A program made the position numbers and the translations under genes. A stretch of DNA of 64,000 nucleotides from Frischella japonica. GTDB taxonomy: Bacteria; Pseudomonadota; Gammaproteobacteria; Enterobacterales; Orbaceae. This document shows, piece by piece, positions 29,775-39,287 of this stretch (position 1 is its first letter; each line of letters starts with the position of its first letter). The notes beneath the pieces were generated by a model. It saw only the letters and a program-made list of their open reading frames with translations, searched no databases and was not told where the DNA came from. The stretch covers positions 117,213 to 181,212 of the forward strand of contig NZ_JABURY010000018.1 in NCBI RefSeq assembly GCF_014489845.1. Direction: 5' to 3'.

Positions 29775-30809
29775 TCATGCCTTAAAGGTTTTGTTTGTTT
29801 TAACTTTTACGTCCCGTATTGTTTGTAAAATACGATGATAATTATCCAAACGCCATTGTGCAATTTTCCCATTGGCGACTGCTTTTTGTAATCCACAATT
29901 TTTATCGGTTAAATGATTACAATCACGAAACTGACAATCACTTAAGTAATCATAAAACTCTTTAAAACCTTGCATAATTTGTTGTGGTTCTAAATGCCAT
30001 AAACCAAATTCACGAATACCTGGCGAATCAATAATATCCCCACCACTTGGCAGATGATATAAACGCGTTGCGGTCGTTGTATGCTGACCTAAGCCAGATA
30101 CGTCTGACACCTCACCAACACTGACTTGTGTAGATAAATGCGGTAATAATTGATGAATCAAACTGGATTTTCCAACGCCGGATTGCCCTACTAAAATAGA
30201 TGTTTTTGCTTGTAATGTTTGCTTAAAAATCTCTAATCCCTGTTGTTTAAGGCAAGAGATGAATAAAACTCGATACCCAAGACTTTGGTAATAAGCTAGC
30301 TGATTAAATACCGCTTGTTGTTGGATTTTATCTAACAAATCAATTTTATTTAATACAATGACAGGCTCGATCTTTGTAACTGCACAAGCGACTAAATAAC
30401 GATCAATAATATTTAGAGATAACTCAGGCAATACTGCTGAAATAATCATAATTTGATCAACATTGGCGGCAACCGTTTTAATACCATCATAAAAATCTGG
30501 ACGCACCAACTCGGAATGACGTGGATGAATGGCTTCAATCACACTATTAGTATGCAGATCTCTACTTTTCCGCCAAATAACGCGATCGCCTGTGACAATT
30601 GAAGCAAGTGTTCGACGAATATTGCATCGATAACTTTGCCCTTGCTTATCTTCTACCTCGGCTAACTTACCATACCGACTGATAACGATTCCTTCTTCAG
30701 GAGTCAGAAAAAGATTTTCATCATACTGTTCATGATTGCTTAACAAACGTTGCTCATGTTTAGCTTCAACACGACGTTGCTGAACTTTAGATAATCGTTT
30801 TTTTGCCAC
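29775..30809 (-). CDS. rsgA: Ribosome small-subunit GTPase RsgA
   Basis: Circularly permuted GTPase that checks late 30S maturation. 344 residues: basic N-terminal region, OB-fold (EEGIVISRYGKLAEVEDKQGQSYRCNIRRTL), then G4 NKID at 154-157 preceding G1 GQSGVGKSS at 208-216 and G3 DSPG, the permuted order. A C-terminal zinc knuckle (CQFRDCNHLTDKNCGL) completes it. It is divergent from orn, as in enterics, with a 341-bp spacer. Confidence 0.97.
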   Translation of the reverse strand: MAKKRLSKVQQRRVEAKHEQRLLSNHEQYDENLFLTPEEGIVISRYGKLAEVEDKQGQSYRCNIRRTLASIVTGDRVIWRKSRDLHTNSVIEAIHPRHSELVRPDFYDGIKTVAANVDQIMIISAVLPELSLNIIDRYLVACAVTKIEPVIVLNKIDLLDKIQQQAVFNQLAYYQSLGYRVLFISCLKQQGLEIFKQTLQAKTSILVGQSGVGKSSLIHQLLPHLSTQVSVGEVSDVSGLGQHTTTATRLYHLPSGGDIIDSPGIREFGLWHLEPQQIMQGFKEFYDYLSDCQFRDCNHLTDKNCGLQKAVANGKIAQWRLDNYHRILQTIRDVKVKTNKTFKA

Positions 30810-31150
30810 AAATCCTCATTATTACATTTCAAAAGATAGCTAATATTTCATTTTACAAGTAGACATTAATGAATAACATCACCACCATTGCTTAAGAGTA
30901 TATTGCTATGAAGGAATAAGCAACCGTTTTCAGTCAAGCTAATTCTATTTTAGCCGTTTTTGATATTACCAATTGAGTACATAATCAATTTAATCGTTTT
31001 ATTAATTTGTTTATCACTTACCCTATTTTTAAATCAAAGAAGAATATAAAGGCATAACTTTTCAGATTTATTTACTAAAAACGCTACCAAAAGTGATAGA
31101 ATAATTAAAGTTTTATCGTATCTATTTACATTATTCAATTAAGAACAGTT
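30810..31150. other. Intergenic region between rsgA and orn
   Basis: 341 bp of AT-rich sequence holding the divergent promoters of rsgA and orn. I see no open frame of useful length, no tRNA-like fold and no strong inverted repeat. A TAGAAT -10-like hexamer about 50 bp before orn is possible but has no well-spaced -35. Confidence 0.6.
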
Positions 31151-31702
31151 ATGACCATACAATTAAATAAAAACAATTTGATTTGGATAGACTTAGAAAT
31201 GACGGGTTTAGATCCTAATCGTGATCGTATTATCGAAATCGCAACAATGATTACCGATTCCAATCTGAATATTCTCGCATCAGGACCGGTTTTAGCTATC
31301 TCACAACCCGATTCACAATTAGCCTTAATGGACGATTGGAATGTTAGTACTCATACCCAAACAGGTTTATTAGAGCGCGTTAAACAAAGTACGATCAATG
31401 AGCAACAAGCGGAACAACTGACTATTGATTTTATTTCACAATGGGTACCGGAAAACTGTTCACCAATTTGTGGTAATACCATCGGTCAGGATCGTCGATT
31501 TTTATTTAATTATATGCCCAAACTGGAGAAATATTTTCATTACCGTTATTTAGATGTTAGTACCGTTAAAGAGTTAGCTCATCGCTGGAAGCCAGATATC
31601 CTCAAAGGATTAAAAAAACAAGGTACGCATCAAGCGCTAGATGATATAAAAGATTCTATAGCTGAATTGGCTTATTATCGTAAATATTTTTTCAAAGAAT
31701 AA
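31151..31702 (+). CDS. orn: Oligoribonuclease
   Basis: Degrades the 2-mer end products of mRNA decay and of pGpG; usually essential. 183 residues with the DEDDh exonuclease motifs: Asp14 and Glu16 in [21 protein letters not shown], and HQALDDI near the end. It is followed 5 bp later by waaA, so the two may be co-transcribed. Confidence 0.98.
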   Translation: MTIQLNKNNLIWIDLEMTGLDPNRDRIIEIATMITDSNLNILASGPVLAISQPDSQLALMDDWNVSTHTQTGLLERVKQSTINEQQAEQLTIDFISQWVPENCSPICGNTIGQDRRFLFNYMPKLEKYFHYRYLDVSTVKELAHRWKPDILKGLKKQGTHQALDDIKDSIAELAYYRKYFFKE

Positions 31703-31707
31703 AACAT

Positions 31708-32985
31708 ATGACGATTTTATATACTTGCCTTTTTTATGCTATCCAACCTCTAATTTGGTTGAGGTTATTGTGGCGTAGCCTGAAATCTCCCGATTATCGT
31801 AAACGATGGTTAGAACGTTATGGTTTTTGTAAAGGTAAAATACAGCCCAATGGTATATTGGTACATAGTGTTTCGGTAGGAGAAACGATTGCCGCAATAC
31901 CGTTAATTAAACAATTGCAACAACGATATCCAGATTTACCTATTACAATCACCACTATGACGCCGACAGGTTCACAACAAGTGATAAAATCTTGGGGTAA
32001 CCGTGTTAGTCATGTTTATTTACCTTACGATCTACCTGATGCAATTAGCCGTTTTTTAAATACGTTACAACCAAAATTAGTGATTATTATGGAAACTGAA
32101 TTATGGCCTAATTTAATCACAGCATTATATAAACGCCATATTCCATTAATTATTGCTAATGCCAGATTATCCGCACGTTCAGCACGCGGGTATGCCAAAT
32201 TTAAGAAAACGATGCAACTATTGTTACCAAAAATTAGCCATATTGCGGTACAAAATCAATTTGATGGTCAACGTTTTATTCAATTAGGTTTACCTGAATC
32301 ACAATTAACAATTACTGGCAGCATTAAATTCGATATCCATCTCAATTCACAGCAACAGCAAGCTATCGCTCAATTAAAATCAACTTGGCAACTCAATAGA
32401 CCAATATGGATTGCTGCCAGTACTCATCATGGTGAAGACGACATTATTTTAATTGTGCATAAAATGTTATTAAAGCACTATCCTGATTTATTATTAATTC
32501 TTGTTCCGCGGCATCCTGAGCGTTTTACCAGTGTTGAGAATCTGATCGTTGATCATGGATTAACCTATCAATTACGTAGTAAGCATGCTATACCAACAAC
32601 ACAAACTCAAGTTATTCTCGGTAATACCATGGGTGAATTAATGTTACTATATGGTCTTGCCAATATTGCTTTTGTGGGGGGCAGTATGGTCGATCGCGGT
32701 GGACACAATCCGCTAGAACCGGCTTTACATCATTTACCCATTATCATGGGTAAATACACTTATAACTTCAAAGTGATTTGTGAACAGTTAATTAATGCCA
32801 ACGGTCTTTGGATAACAGAAACAAACAAACAAGATTTAGCTGAAAAAATTAGCACGTTATTAACTGACAATCAGCTACGCATAGATATTGGAAATAATGC
32901 TTACCAAGTTTTGAAACAAAATCAAGGTGCATTACAACGTTTATTAGACTTAATAGACAGTACGATTAATCCAATAAAAGGATAG
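31708..32985 (+). CDS. waaA: 3-deoxy-D-manno-octulosonic acid (Kdo) transferase
   Basis: Adds Kdo to lipid IV-A in the LPS inner core. 425 residues with an N-terminal membrane anchor (residues 3-22), GILVHSVSVGETIAAIPLIKQL with the catalytic Glu, METELWPNLI, and the C-terminal GGSMVDRGGHNPLEPALH donor site. Its position between orn and hemH differs from the enteric waaA-coaD neighbourhood. It ends 7 bp before hemH. Confidence 0.96.
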   Translation: MTILYTCLFYAIQPLIWLRLLWRSLKSPDYRKRWLERYGFCKGKIQPNGILVHSVSVGETIAAIPLIKQLQQRYPDLPITITTMTPTGSQQVIKSWGNRVSHVYLPYDLPDAISRFLNTLQPKLVIIMETELWPNLITALYKRHIPLIIANARLSARSARGYAKFKKTMQLLLPKISHIAVQNQFDGQRFIQLGLPESQLTITGSIKFDIHLNSQQQQAIAQLKSTWQLNRPIWIAASTHHGEDDIILIVHKMLLKHYPDLLLILVPRHPERFTSVENLIVDHGLTYQLRSKHAIPTTQTQVILGNTMGELMLLYGLANIAFVGGSMVDRGGHNPLEPALHHLPIIMGKYTYNFKVICEQLINANGLWITETNKQDLAEKISTLLTDNQLRIDIGNNAYQVLKQNQGALQRLLDLIDSTINPIKG

Positions 32986-32992
32986 CAATTTT

Positions 32993-33946
32993 ATGACGTC
33001 GAAACAGGGTTTATTACTGGTCAACTTAGGCACACCGAGCCAAGCGACGCCATCAGCAATTAAGCGCTATCTCGGAGAATTCTTAACTGATCGTCATGTG
33101 GTTGATGTTAATCCAATTATTTGGTTACCCATTCTATATGGCATTGTCATTCCCAAAAGACTCAAATATATTACGCAATACTATGAGGCAATCTGGTTAA
33201 ACCATCAATCACCATTATTATTTTATAGCCAGCAAATTTTGCAAAAACTTAGTAAAGCTTATCCGATGTTAAATTGCAAACTCGCCATGACGTATGGTGA
33301 ACCTGATTTAGCATCAACTTTAAAACAAATGCAACAGTGTGAACAAATTGATGTTATCAGCCTATTTCCACAATACTCGACCACCACCACACTGGCCGTT
33401 AGCGACAAAATCCAATCCATCATAAAAGATTGGCAATCCCCACCAACATTAAATTTTATACGCGATTATGCCGATCACCCTAGTTATATATCCGCATTAG
33501 TACATCATATTGACAACCAAATTTGTATTGATCAACCCGATACATTATTACTGTCATACCATGGTATACCTATGCGTTATATTGCTCATCGTCGGGATGA
33601 TTATGTTGATCGTTGTTTACTCACTACCGAATTACTAAAATCAAGATTGGCTAAATATTATCCCAATCTAAATATTATCCACTGTTATCAATCACGTTTT
33701 GGTAACGGTAAATGGACAGAACCTAACATTTGTGATGTCTTGATCGAATTAGCTAAACAAGGTCAATCTGTCACGGTAGTTTGCCCTGGATTTGCTGTTG
33801 ATTGTATAGAAACTTTACATGAAATTAATATTGAAAATCGCCAATTATTTATGGCACATGGCGGAAAAAAATTTAATTATATATTGGCATTAAACGATAG
33901 TGATCAACAGATTGAGCTTTTAAAAAGTTTAATTAATCAAGATTAG
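32993..33946 (+). CDS. hemH: Ferrochelatase
   Basis: Inserts Fe2+ into protoporphyrin IX, last step of haem synthesis. 317 residues: LLLVNLGTPSQATPSAIKRYLGEFLTDRHVV at the N-terminus, MTYGEPDLAS, SLFPQYSTTTT, the active-site His in LLSYHGIPMRY, and CPGFAVDCIETLHEI near the end. It starts 7 bp after waaA on the same strand. Confidence 0.97.
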   Translation: MTSKQGLLLVNLGTPSQATPSAIKRYLGEFLTDRHVVDVNPIIWLPILYGIVIPKRLKYITQYYEAIWLNHQSPLLFYSQQILQKLSKAYPMLNCKLAMTYGEPDLASTLKQMQQCEQIDVISLFPQYSTTTTLAVSDKIQSIIKDWQSPPTLNFIRDYADHPSYISALVHHIDNQICIDQPDTLLLSYHGIPMRYIAHRRDDYVDRCLLTTELLKSRLAKYYPNLNIIHCYQSRFGNGKWTEPNICDVLIELAKQGQSVTVVCPGFAVDCIETLHEINIENRQLFMAHGGKKFNYILALNDSDQQIELLKSLINQD

Positions 33947-34135
33947 CATTAATATATAGCAAAACAACTCAGCATTGCTAAACTATTTTAAGTGAAGCGT
34001 ATTCATAGCTCATTCACATAATTAATAAAAAACGTCTTAATCAACCATTCGAGAAAAACATCTACTGCACCATCAGTTAAGGTAAATATTCTCTTTTAAA
34101 ATTTATTACACTAAATACCCCTAATCTTATAGCTA

Positions 34136-34160
34136 CTTACTTATCTTATCGATAAGTAAG
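34136..34160. terminator. Hairpin between convergent hemH and TonB receptor genes
   Basis: CTTACTTATC and GATAAGTAAG form a perfect 10-bp stem with a 5-base loop, 31 bp beyond the receptor's stop. T-runs are weak, so it is a terminator-like structure placed by context. Confidence 0.5.
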
Positions 34161-34191
34161 CAACATTTTAGTGTACAAATTATTATTATGA

Positions 34192-36315
34192 TTACAGTTT
34201 GTAGCTAGCCGTGACTAAAAAAGCACGGGGAGTACCTGGCATACTACTTGAACGCCAATACGTTTTAGCTAACAAATTAGTTAATGCTAATGTGACATCA
34301 AATGAAGGAGATTGATAACCAACTGCTGCATTCCATAACACATAACCAGGGCGTTTAGAGGTGTTTTTATCATCATTATACATTGAACCTTTATAATTCA
34401 CTTCTAGCTCAGTAAACCAATTTTCATAAGGTAAATAACGTAAATTAACATAACCACTGTGTTTTGCCGTATTTGGTAAATATTTATCTTCATTAGCTGG
34501 TGTCTTTTTATCTTTATGCACTTTCGCTTGTTGATAACTGATACCACTATTAATATACCATTGAGAACTTAACTGCCCAGTCACACTCAATTCGATACCT
34601 TGGCTGCGATCACTTCCTTTTACTTGCCAGTTATAAGGATCATTCACTGCATCAGGTTGATAACGAACATTATATAGTTCCAACTGATATACAGCAATTT
34701 GACTAGAAAGTTTATCATTTAACCAATCACTTTTGACTCCCAATTCATATTGACGTGAGTACTGTGGTTTATTATCAAAAACAGTTTGTTGATTGGTTGA
34801 AATGGTAATGATTCCTCGACCACCATAAGGCGCAAAATTCTTACTATAAGAGGCGTAAAGGCTATGTTGTTCAACCGGTTGCCAAATTAAGCCTACGCGA
34901 GGACTTAACGAATGCCCATCGTAAGAACGGCTTTGATGTCTAAGCCGGTCCTTTGAAGAAAAATCATAATTATCATAACGTAAGCCAGCTAAAATTTTCC
35001 AATGCGGATTAAAGGTGATTAAATCCTGCCAATAGAATCCTTTTGAGGTGGACTGATGATCGGTTTTAGTACTTAACTGATTATGATGTGGTTTTTTACT
35101 ATTCCAATGTGGATGAAATGGATCAACCAACTCAGGATAAATATTAGTTAATGCTAACCGCGGTTGACGTTTTTCAATATTATATTCAATCCCTAACAAC
35201 ATATCATGATTAATATTAGCTGTATCAAATTTTCCTATTAAATCTAAAGTATTACCATACGTTTTATTGGCTGTTTCTTGCCAGGCTCGGCGAAATTGTA
35301 TTTTACCTTGATACTGACAAGCTCTGCCATTTGATAATCTACCATTCAAATCACAATAATTTCCAGCATATAGATGGTCGAAATTTTGATCCGCTTTACG
35401 ATATACATTGGTTAATTTCACTGACCAATTATGGTTGAATTCTAATCCTAAGACTGAACGCCAAGAATTAAATTTATCCTTTACATAGTCATCGGGATGC
35501 GCATATGCGGTCTTTTTGGAAACACCTTTCGGTAAAGTATAGTAGGCTGGGGCTCTATCCGGTTTACGCCATAGATGATCACTGGTATATTGTACTAACC
35601 AATTAACGCCATCTAAGTTATCATAAAAAATACTTGGTGAAACCATGGTATCTCGCTGTTTGATACCTTTACGGAAGCTTCCATCTGATTGGTGATCGAC
35701 AGTCATTCGAATTGCCAACTTATCATTTAAGATTCGATTAATATCAACCATACCACCGTATTTATCCCATGAACCACCGCGTAAATTTAATGTTGTGGGT
35801 GAATCAAAATTGGCCTGTTTACTGATCATATTAATCATTCCACCACCGGAACCTCTACCATAAAGTACCGATGCTGGCCCTTTTAACACTTCTATACGCT
35901 CAATATTAGCTGTACTTTGTCTTACCTGCCCACTCGCTCGCACACCATCACGGTAGATATCACCGGAACTTGCTGAAAAACCACGAATTTTAATTCCTTC
36001 ATCACGCATATCGTAAGTCGTATCTACCCCAGGAAGCCGATTAACAATTACCCCCAAGTCAGTCTGACCATAGACTTTTTGTTGTTCTAAATTAATCGCA
36101 TTAATGGTTTGAGGAATATCTTTAACATCAAATGGCATTTTAGTCGCGGTAGATGAGTTTTTTAGTCGCTGATCATTATCATCTTTTATATTTGCTGTAA
36201 CTTGCATTGTTTCAATATCGGTTTGCGCTAATTTTTTATCGGTTGCATTCACGGCTATTGATAACGTGCTACTTAAGGTCAATATAACAAATTGATTAAA
36301 ATACTTTCGCTGCAT
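34192..36315 (-). CDS. TonB-dependent siderophore receptor
   Basis: Outer-membrane 22-stranded receptor for a ferric siderophore. 707 residues from the ATG at 36315, which has GGGAATAACA upstream; the frame's first ATG lacks a ribosome site. It contains a signal peptide ending near NATD, a TonB-box-like stretch (IETMQVTA), a plug with DIPQTINAINLEQQ, GSGGGMINMISKQ and PASVLYGRGSGG, and a barrel with ASYSKNFAPYGGRG. The C-terminal residues are SYKL rather than ending in Phe. The pattern resembles hydroxamate receptors (FhuA/FoxA class), but the ligand is unknown. No transport genes are next to it; a Fur-like site lies upstream. Confidence 0.92.
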   Translation of the reverse strand: MQRKYFNQFVILTLSSTLSIAVNATDKKLAQTDIETMQVTANIKDDNDQRLKNSSTATKMPFDVKDIPQTINAINLEQQKVYGQTDLGVIVNRLPGVDTTYDMRDEGIKIRGFSASSGDIYRDGVRASGQVRQSTANIERIEVLKGPASVLYGRGSGGGMINMISKQANFDSPTTLNLRGGSWDKYGGMVDINRILNDKLAIRMTVDHQSDGSFRKGIKQRDTMVSPSIFYDNLDGVNWLVQYTSDHLWRKPDRAPAYYTLPKGVSKKTAYAHPDDYVKDKFNSWRSVLGLEFNHNWSVKLTNVYRKADQNFDHLYAGNYCDLNGRLSNGRACQYQGKIQFRRAWQETANKTYGNTLDLIGKFDTANINHDMLLGIEYNIEKRQPRLALTNIYPELVDPFHPHWNSKKPHHNQLSTKTDHQSTSKGFYWQDLITFNPHWKILAGLRYDNYDFSSKDRLRHQSRSYDGHSLSPRVGLIWQPVEQHSLYASYSKNFAPYGGRGIITISTNQQTVFDNKPQYSRQYELGVKSDWLNDKLSSQIAVYQLELYNVRYQPDAVNDPYNWQVKGSDRSQGIELSVTGQLSSQWYINSGISYQQAKVHKDKKTPANEDKYLPNTAKHSGYVNLRYLPYENWFTELEVNYKGSMYNDDKNTSKRPGYVLWNAAVGYQSPSFDVTLALTNLLAKTYWRSSSMPGTPRAFLVTASYKL

Positions 36316-36364
36316 TGTTATTCCCATTTTTTATGTTTTAGATTAATTTTTAAACACTCTAAAT

Positions 36365-36383
36365 GGTAATGATTATTATTTAT
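36365..36383 (-). promoter_or_regulatory. Fur box upstream of the TonB receptor
   Basis: Read on the minus strand, ATAAATAATAATCATTACC matches 14 of 19 positions of the Fur consensus, including AATAATCATTA. It lies about 50 bp before the receptor start, where iron repression would act. Confidence 0.75.
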
Positions 36384-36581
36384 AAATGCAAATTATTTTT
36401 ATTTATGGAAAAGTTAAGAAATCATATTTATTAAAAATATAGCCAAGTAGTAATTTTCATTAAAATCAAAAGCTAAAATTCAAACAAAGGGATTCAATTA
36501 AACTTCAGTGAATAAAAATTTTACATAATCATCGGTTTGAACTAATATGCTATAACATAATTAAGATATGTGATTTATTTT

Positions 36582-37313
36582 ATGTATAAAAGCAATAAAA
36601 CTCCCCGACACTTATTTATACAACAAGATCTACTTAACCGAATTCAATCAGGCGAATATAGCGAAGGTCAATTAATTCCAAAGGAAAATGAGCTTACTGA
36701 AATTTATCAAGTGAGTCGTCCTACTATCCGGCAAGCCATACAATCTTTAGTTAATCAAGGTTATTTAGAACGACGAAAAAAACGTGGCACCGTGGTATGC
36801 CAACCGAAAATCAAACAGGAATTTACACATGTTATCGAAAGTTATGATTCTGAAATGAATCGTAAAGGTTTAATTCCAAGAACCCATGTGTTAACGTTTA
36901 AAATTGATAGGGCCAATTCTGAGATTGCTACCAATCTTAATATTGCTCAAAACGATGAAATTTATAAATTAGTACGTTTGCGTTATGCTGGAAATAAACC
37001 GATTGTTCTTGTAACAACCTATCTACCGTTAACGCATTTACCTAATTTACTTAACATTGATTTTACTTCAGAAAGACTTTATGAAGTTTTAAAAAAAATG
37101 CAATTTCCTATTTTACAAATACGTCGCAAACTCGATGTATTAAAAGCAGATGAAACCACTGCCCATCTTTTAGATATAGACGAAAATGATCCTATTTTTT
37201 ACTTTCATTCCTTAGGTTTTACTAAAAATCGTTTACCAATTGAATACTCGATATCAAAATATCGCGGTGATATTAATTCCTTTGTTTTTGAACTTAATAA
37301 CAAAGTTGAATGA
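36582..37313 (+). CDS. GntR-family regulator with UTRA ligand domain
   Basis: DNA-binding regulator of the HutC/FarR subgroup. The N-terminal winged helix contains GQLIPKENELTEIYQVSRPTIRQAIQSLVNQGYLERRKKRGTVV; the C-terminal UTRA domain contains IYKLVRLRYAGNKPIVLVTTYLPL and the final PIEYSISKYRGD signature. UTRA members usually sense a sugar phosphate or related small molecule. It lies beside deoC and a mannose-family PTS, so it probably controls them. I used the ATG at 36582 (MYKSNKTPRH); a GTG four codons earlier is in frame, and neither has a strong ribosome site. Confidence 0.88.
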   Translation: MYKSNKTPRHLFIQQDLLNRIQSGEYSEGQLIPKENELTEIYQVSRPTIRQAIQSLVNQGYLERRKKRGTVVCQPKIKQEFTHVIESYDSEMNRKGLIPRTHVLTFKIDRANSEIATNLNIAQNDEIYKLVRLRYAGNKPIVLVTTYLPLTHLPNLLNIDFTSERLYEVLKKMQFPILQIRRKLDVLKADETTAHLLDIDENDPIFYFHSLGFTKNRLPIEYSISKYRGDINSFVFELNNKVE

Positions 37314-37424
37314 GATAGCCATTTATTTTCAATCACTTATATTGAATCGCTAATCAAATCCATTTGGTTACATTGATTTTAGCAACAGGTTATTAATGTA
37401 ATAGTCTTAATAGGTTTAGCCCTG

Positions 37425-38138
37425 TTAGACAATTTCAATGGTATCTTTCGCTGCTATTATTAACTCCTGTTTAAGTTGTTCAATAATCTCGATACCTGCG
37501 CTGGTCCCAATCCGTTGTGCGCCAGCGGCGATCATTTGTTTGAAAGTATTTGCATCACGAATACCACCTGCTGCCTTAACTTTAACACTTGGATCAACAT
37601 GTTGTTTCATCAATTTAACATCCGCTAGTGTTGCCCCTGATACACCAAAACCAGTGGATGTTTTAATAAAATCGGGTTTAACTTTACTGGCGATTTTACA
37701 TAATGCTATTTTTTCATCATCTGTGAGATAACAATTCTCGAATATGACTTTTGATATCACATTATGCTGTCGGCAGATAGCAACAATTTTTTGCATCTCG
37801 TTTTCAATATAAGTAAAATTGCCGACCTTTAATTCTGTTATGTTAATGACATAATCAATCTCTGTTGCACCATTTTCTATCGCATTTAATGTTTCAAAAC
37901 ATTTTACTTCAAGGGTAACTTGACCTAAGGGAAAAGCAATTGCCGCCCCCACATCGACTGCTGTGCCACTTAAATATATAGCACACCGTTTAGACTGAAC
38001 CTGATTAATCGCCACCATTTTAAACTGATATTCTTTCGCCTCCCGACAGAGCTTTTCTATGGCGTTTGGTGTAGCGTCTGGTTTTAAATTTGTATGATCA
38101 ATAAATTGACAGAGTTGCTGTAAAGTATAGTGAGCCAT
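37425..38138 (-). CDS. deoC: Deoxyribose-phosphate aldolase
   Basis: Class I aldolase cleaving 2-deoxyribose-5-phosphate to acetaldehyde and glyceraldehyde-3-phosphate. 237 residues of the shorter Bacillus/Pasteurellaceae-like type: [12 protein letters not shown] at the start, Asp95 in EIDYVINI, the Schiff-base Lys159 in [10 protein letters not shown] and Lys188 in [10 protein letters not shown]. It is not in a deoCABD operon here. Instead it is convergent with the GntR gene and divergent from a mannose-family PTS, suggesting use in a PTS-fed sugar pathway. Confidence 0.93.
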   Translation of the reverse strand: MAHYTLQQLCQFIDHTNLKPDATPNAIEKLCREAKEYQFKMVAINQVQSKRCAIYLSGTAVDVGAAIAFPLGQVTLEVKCFETLNAIENGATEIDYVINITELKVGNFTYIENEMQKIVAICRQHNVISKVIFENCYLTDDEKIALCKIASKVKPDFIKTSTGFGVSGATLADVKLMKQHVDPSVKVKAAGGIRDANTFKQMIAAGAQRIGTSAGIEIIEQLKQELIIAAKDTIEIV

Positions 38139-38157
38139 AATACTTTCCTTTTACCTA

Positions 38158-38173
38158 ATATGTAATGACATAT
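38158..38173. promoter_or_regulatory. Candidate operator 1 (ATATGT-N4-ACATAT)
   Basis: A perfect inverted repeat with half-sites ATATGT and ACATAT separated by AATG. It is 20 bp before the deoC start. The same half-sites recur near the PTS start, as expected for a shared GntR-type operator; binding by the neighbouring regulator is inference. Confidence 0.45.
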
Positions 38174-38278
38174 AATATAAACTTACATGCTATTGTCAAT
38201 AAAATAAAAGTATAAAAATGTGATAACAATCTCATTTATAAAATAATTTAATTTTTATCGTTTGTTATTAAATTTTTA

Positions 38279-38301
38279 ATATGTAAAGATATAAAACATA
38301 T
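38279..38301. promoter_or_regulatory. Candidate operator 2 (ATATGT-N11-ACATAT)
   Basis: The same half-sites as at 38158, spaced by 11 bases, 28 bp before the first PTS gene. The spacing differs from the deoC site, so the two may be bound differently or one may be chance in AT-rich DNA. Confidence 0.35.
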
Positions 38302-38328
38302 AATACTTTTATTATATAAGGAAAAGTC

Positions 38329-38748
38329 ATGAAAATCGTTATAACATCACACGGTGAACTATGCGAAGCAATATTAAAAAGCTATCAAATGATTGCCGGA
38401 AATCCTGATATTTTTACAGCTATAAAACTTGATGACAATGGTATTGCTGATTTTAGTCAACGATTAATTAATATGTTAGATCTTTTAACACAAAAAGAAC
38501 CCGTATTAGTATTTTGTGATTTAATCGGTGGTACTCCCTATAATGAAAGCTATCGCTATGCATTAGCCAACCCAAATAAAATAAGAATTGTTACCGGCTA
38601 TAACCTACCAATCTTAATAGAAGTTGGTACCGTCTCTGCAACAGAAACGGATATCGATAAACTCGTTAAAATCGCATTAGAAACTGGACATTCGTCAATA
38701 TCCACACCTCCATTAACGAATAATTTTACCGAAGATTCGATTTTTTAG
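38329..38748 (+). CDS. PTS mannose-family EIIA component
   Basis: Cytoplasmic phosphocarrier of a mannose/sorbose-family PTS, 139 residues. The phosphorylated His8 lies in VITSHGELCEAIL, and CDLIGGTPYNESYRYAL is the family motif. It receives phosphate from HPr and passes it to EIIB. AAGGAAAAGTC precedes the ATG. First gene of the four-gene PTS operon (24 bp to EIIB). Confidence 0.93.
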   Translation: MKIVITSHGELCEAILKSYQMIAGNPDIFTAIKLDDNGIADFSQRLINMLDLLTQKEPVLVFCDLIGGTPYNESYRYALANPNKIRIVTGYNLPILIEVGTVSATETDIDKLVKIALETGHSSISTPPLTNNFTEDSIF

Positions 38749-38772
38749 CTGTTATAAGCAGGAGAATTCATT

Positions 38773-39264
38773 ATGACAATTACATTTACACGAGTAGATG
38801 ACCGCGTAATCCATGGTCAAATTACCACTCGCTGGTCTAAAGTTAGGCCTGTTGATGGCATTTTAGTGATCGGAGACAACATCGCAGCTGATGAATTACG
38901 TAAACGAGTCCTTAAAGCCGCAGCAGGGAACCTTAAAATCGGTATTTATACGGTGCAACAAGGTATAGAAAAAATTCAACAAGGTATCGAATCATCAAAA
39001 AACTTTTTTTTAATTAGTGATTCACCACAAACTTTTGCCAAATTATTAGCAGCCGGTGGCAACATTGGCAAAACGCTTAATGTTGGCTGCATGAATACGC
39101 GTGCTGGGGCAAAAGTTATTGGTAGAACAGTCGCAATTGACGACAACGACTACCAAGCTTTCGACTACATTCAAAGCAAAGGCGTTAATATTGAATTTCA
39201 ACTTTTGCCTGATGATGATGCTAAAAGTTGGGATAGCATGAAGAAAAAATATGATGCAGCTTAA
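38773..39264 (+). CDS. PTS mannose-family EIIB component
   Basis: Sorbose-subfamily EIIB, 163 residues. The phosphorylated His14 is in RVDDRVIHGQITTRW, followed by VDGILVIGDNIAADELRKRVLKAAA. The C-terminal part contains GCMNTRAGAKVIGRTVAID, matching the family. It accepts phosphate from EIIA and transfers it to the incoming sugar bound by EIIC/EIID. The sugar is unknown. Confidence 0.94.
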   Translation: MTITFTRVDDRVIHGQITTRWSKVRPVDGILVIGDNIAADELRKRVLKAAAGNLKIGIYTVQQGIEKIQQGIESSKNFFLISDSPQTFAKLLAAGGNIGKTLNVGCMNTRAGAKVIGRTVAIDDNDYQAFDYIQSKGVNIEFQLLPDDDAKSWDSMKKKYDAA

Positions 39265-39287
39265 CCAATAACATAAAGGAAAATATT

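Noticed and set aside
36361..36569. A second Fur box for the GntR gene.
   Set aside because: The only good match lies near the TonB receptor start; the rest is general AT-richness.
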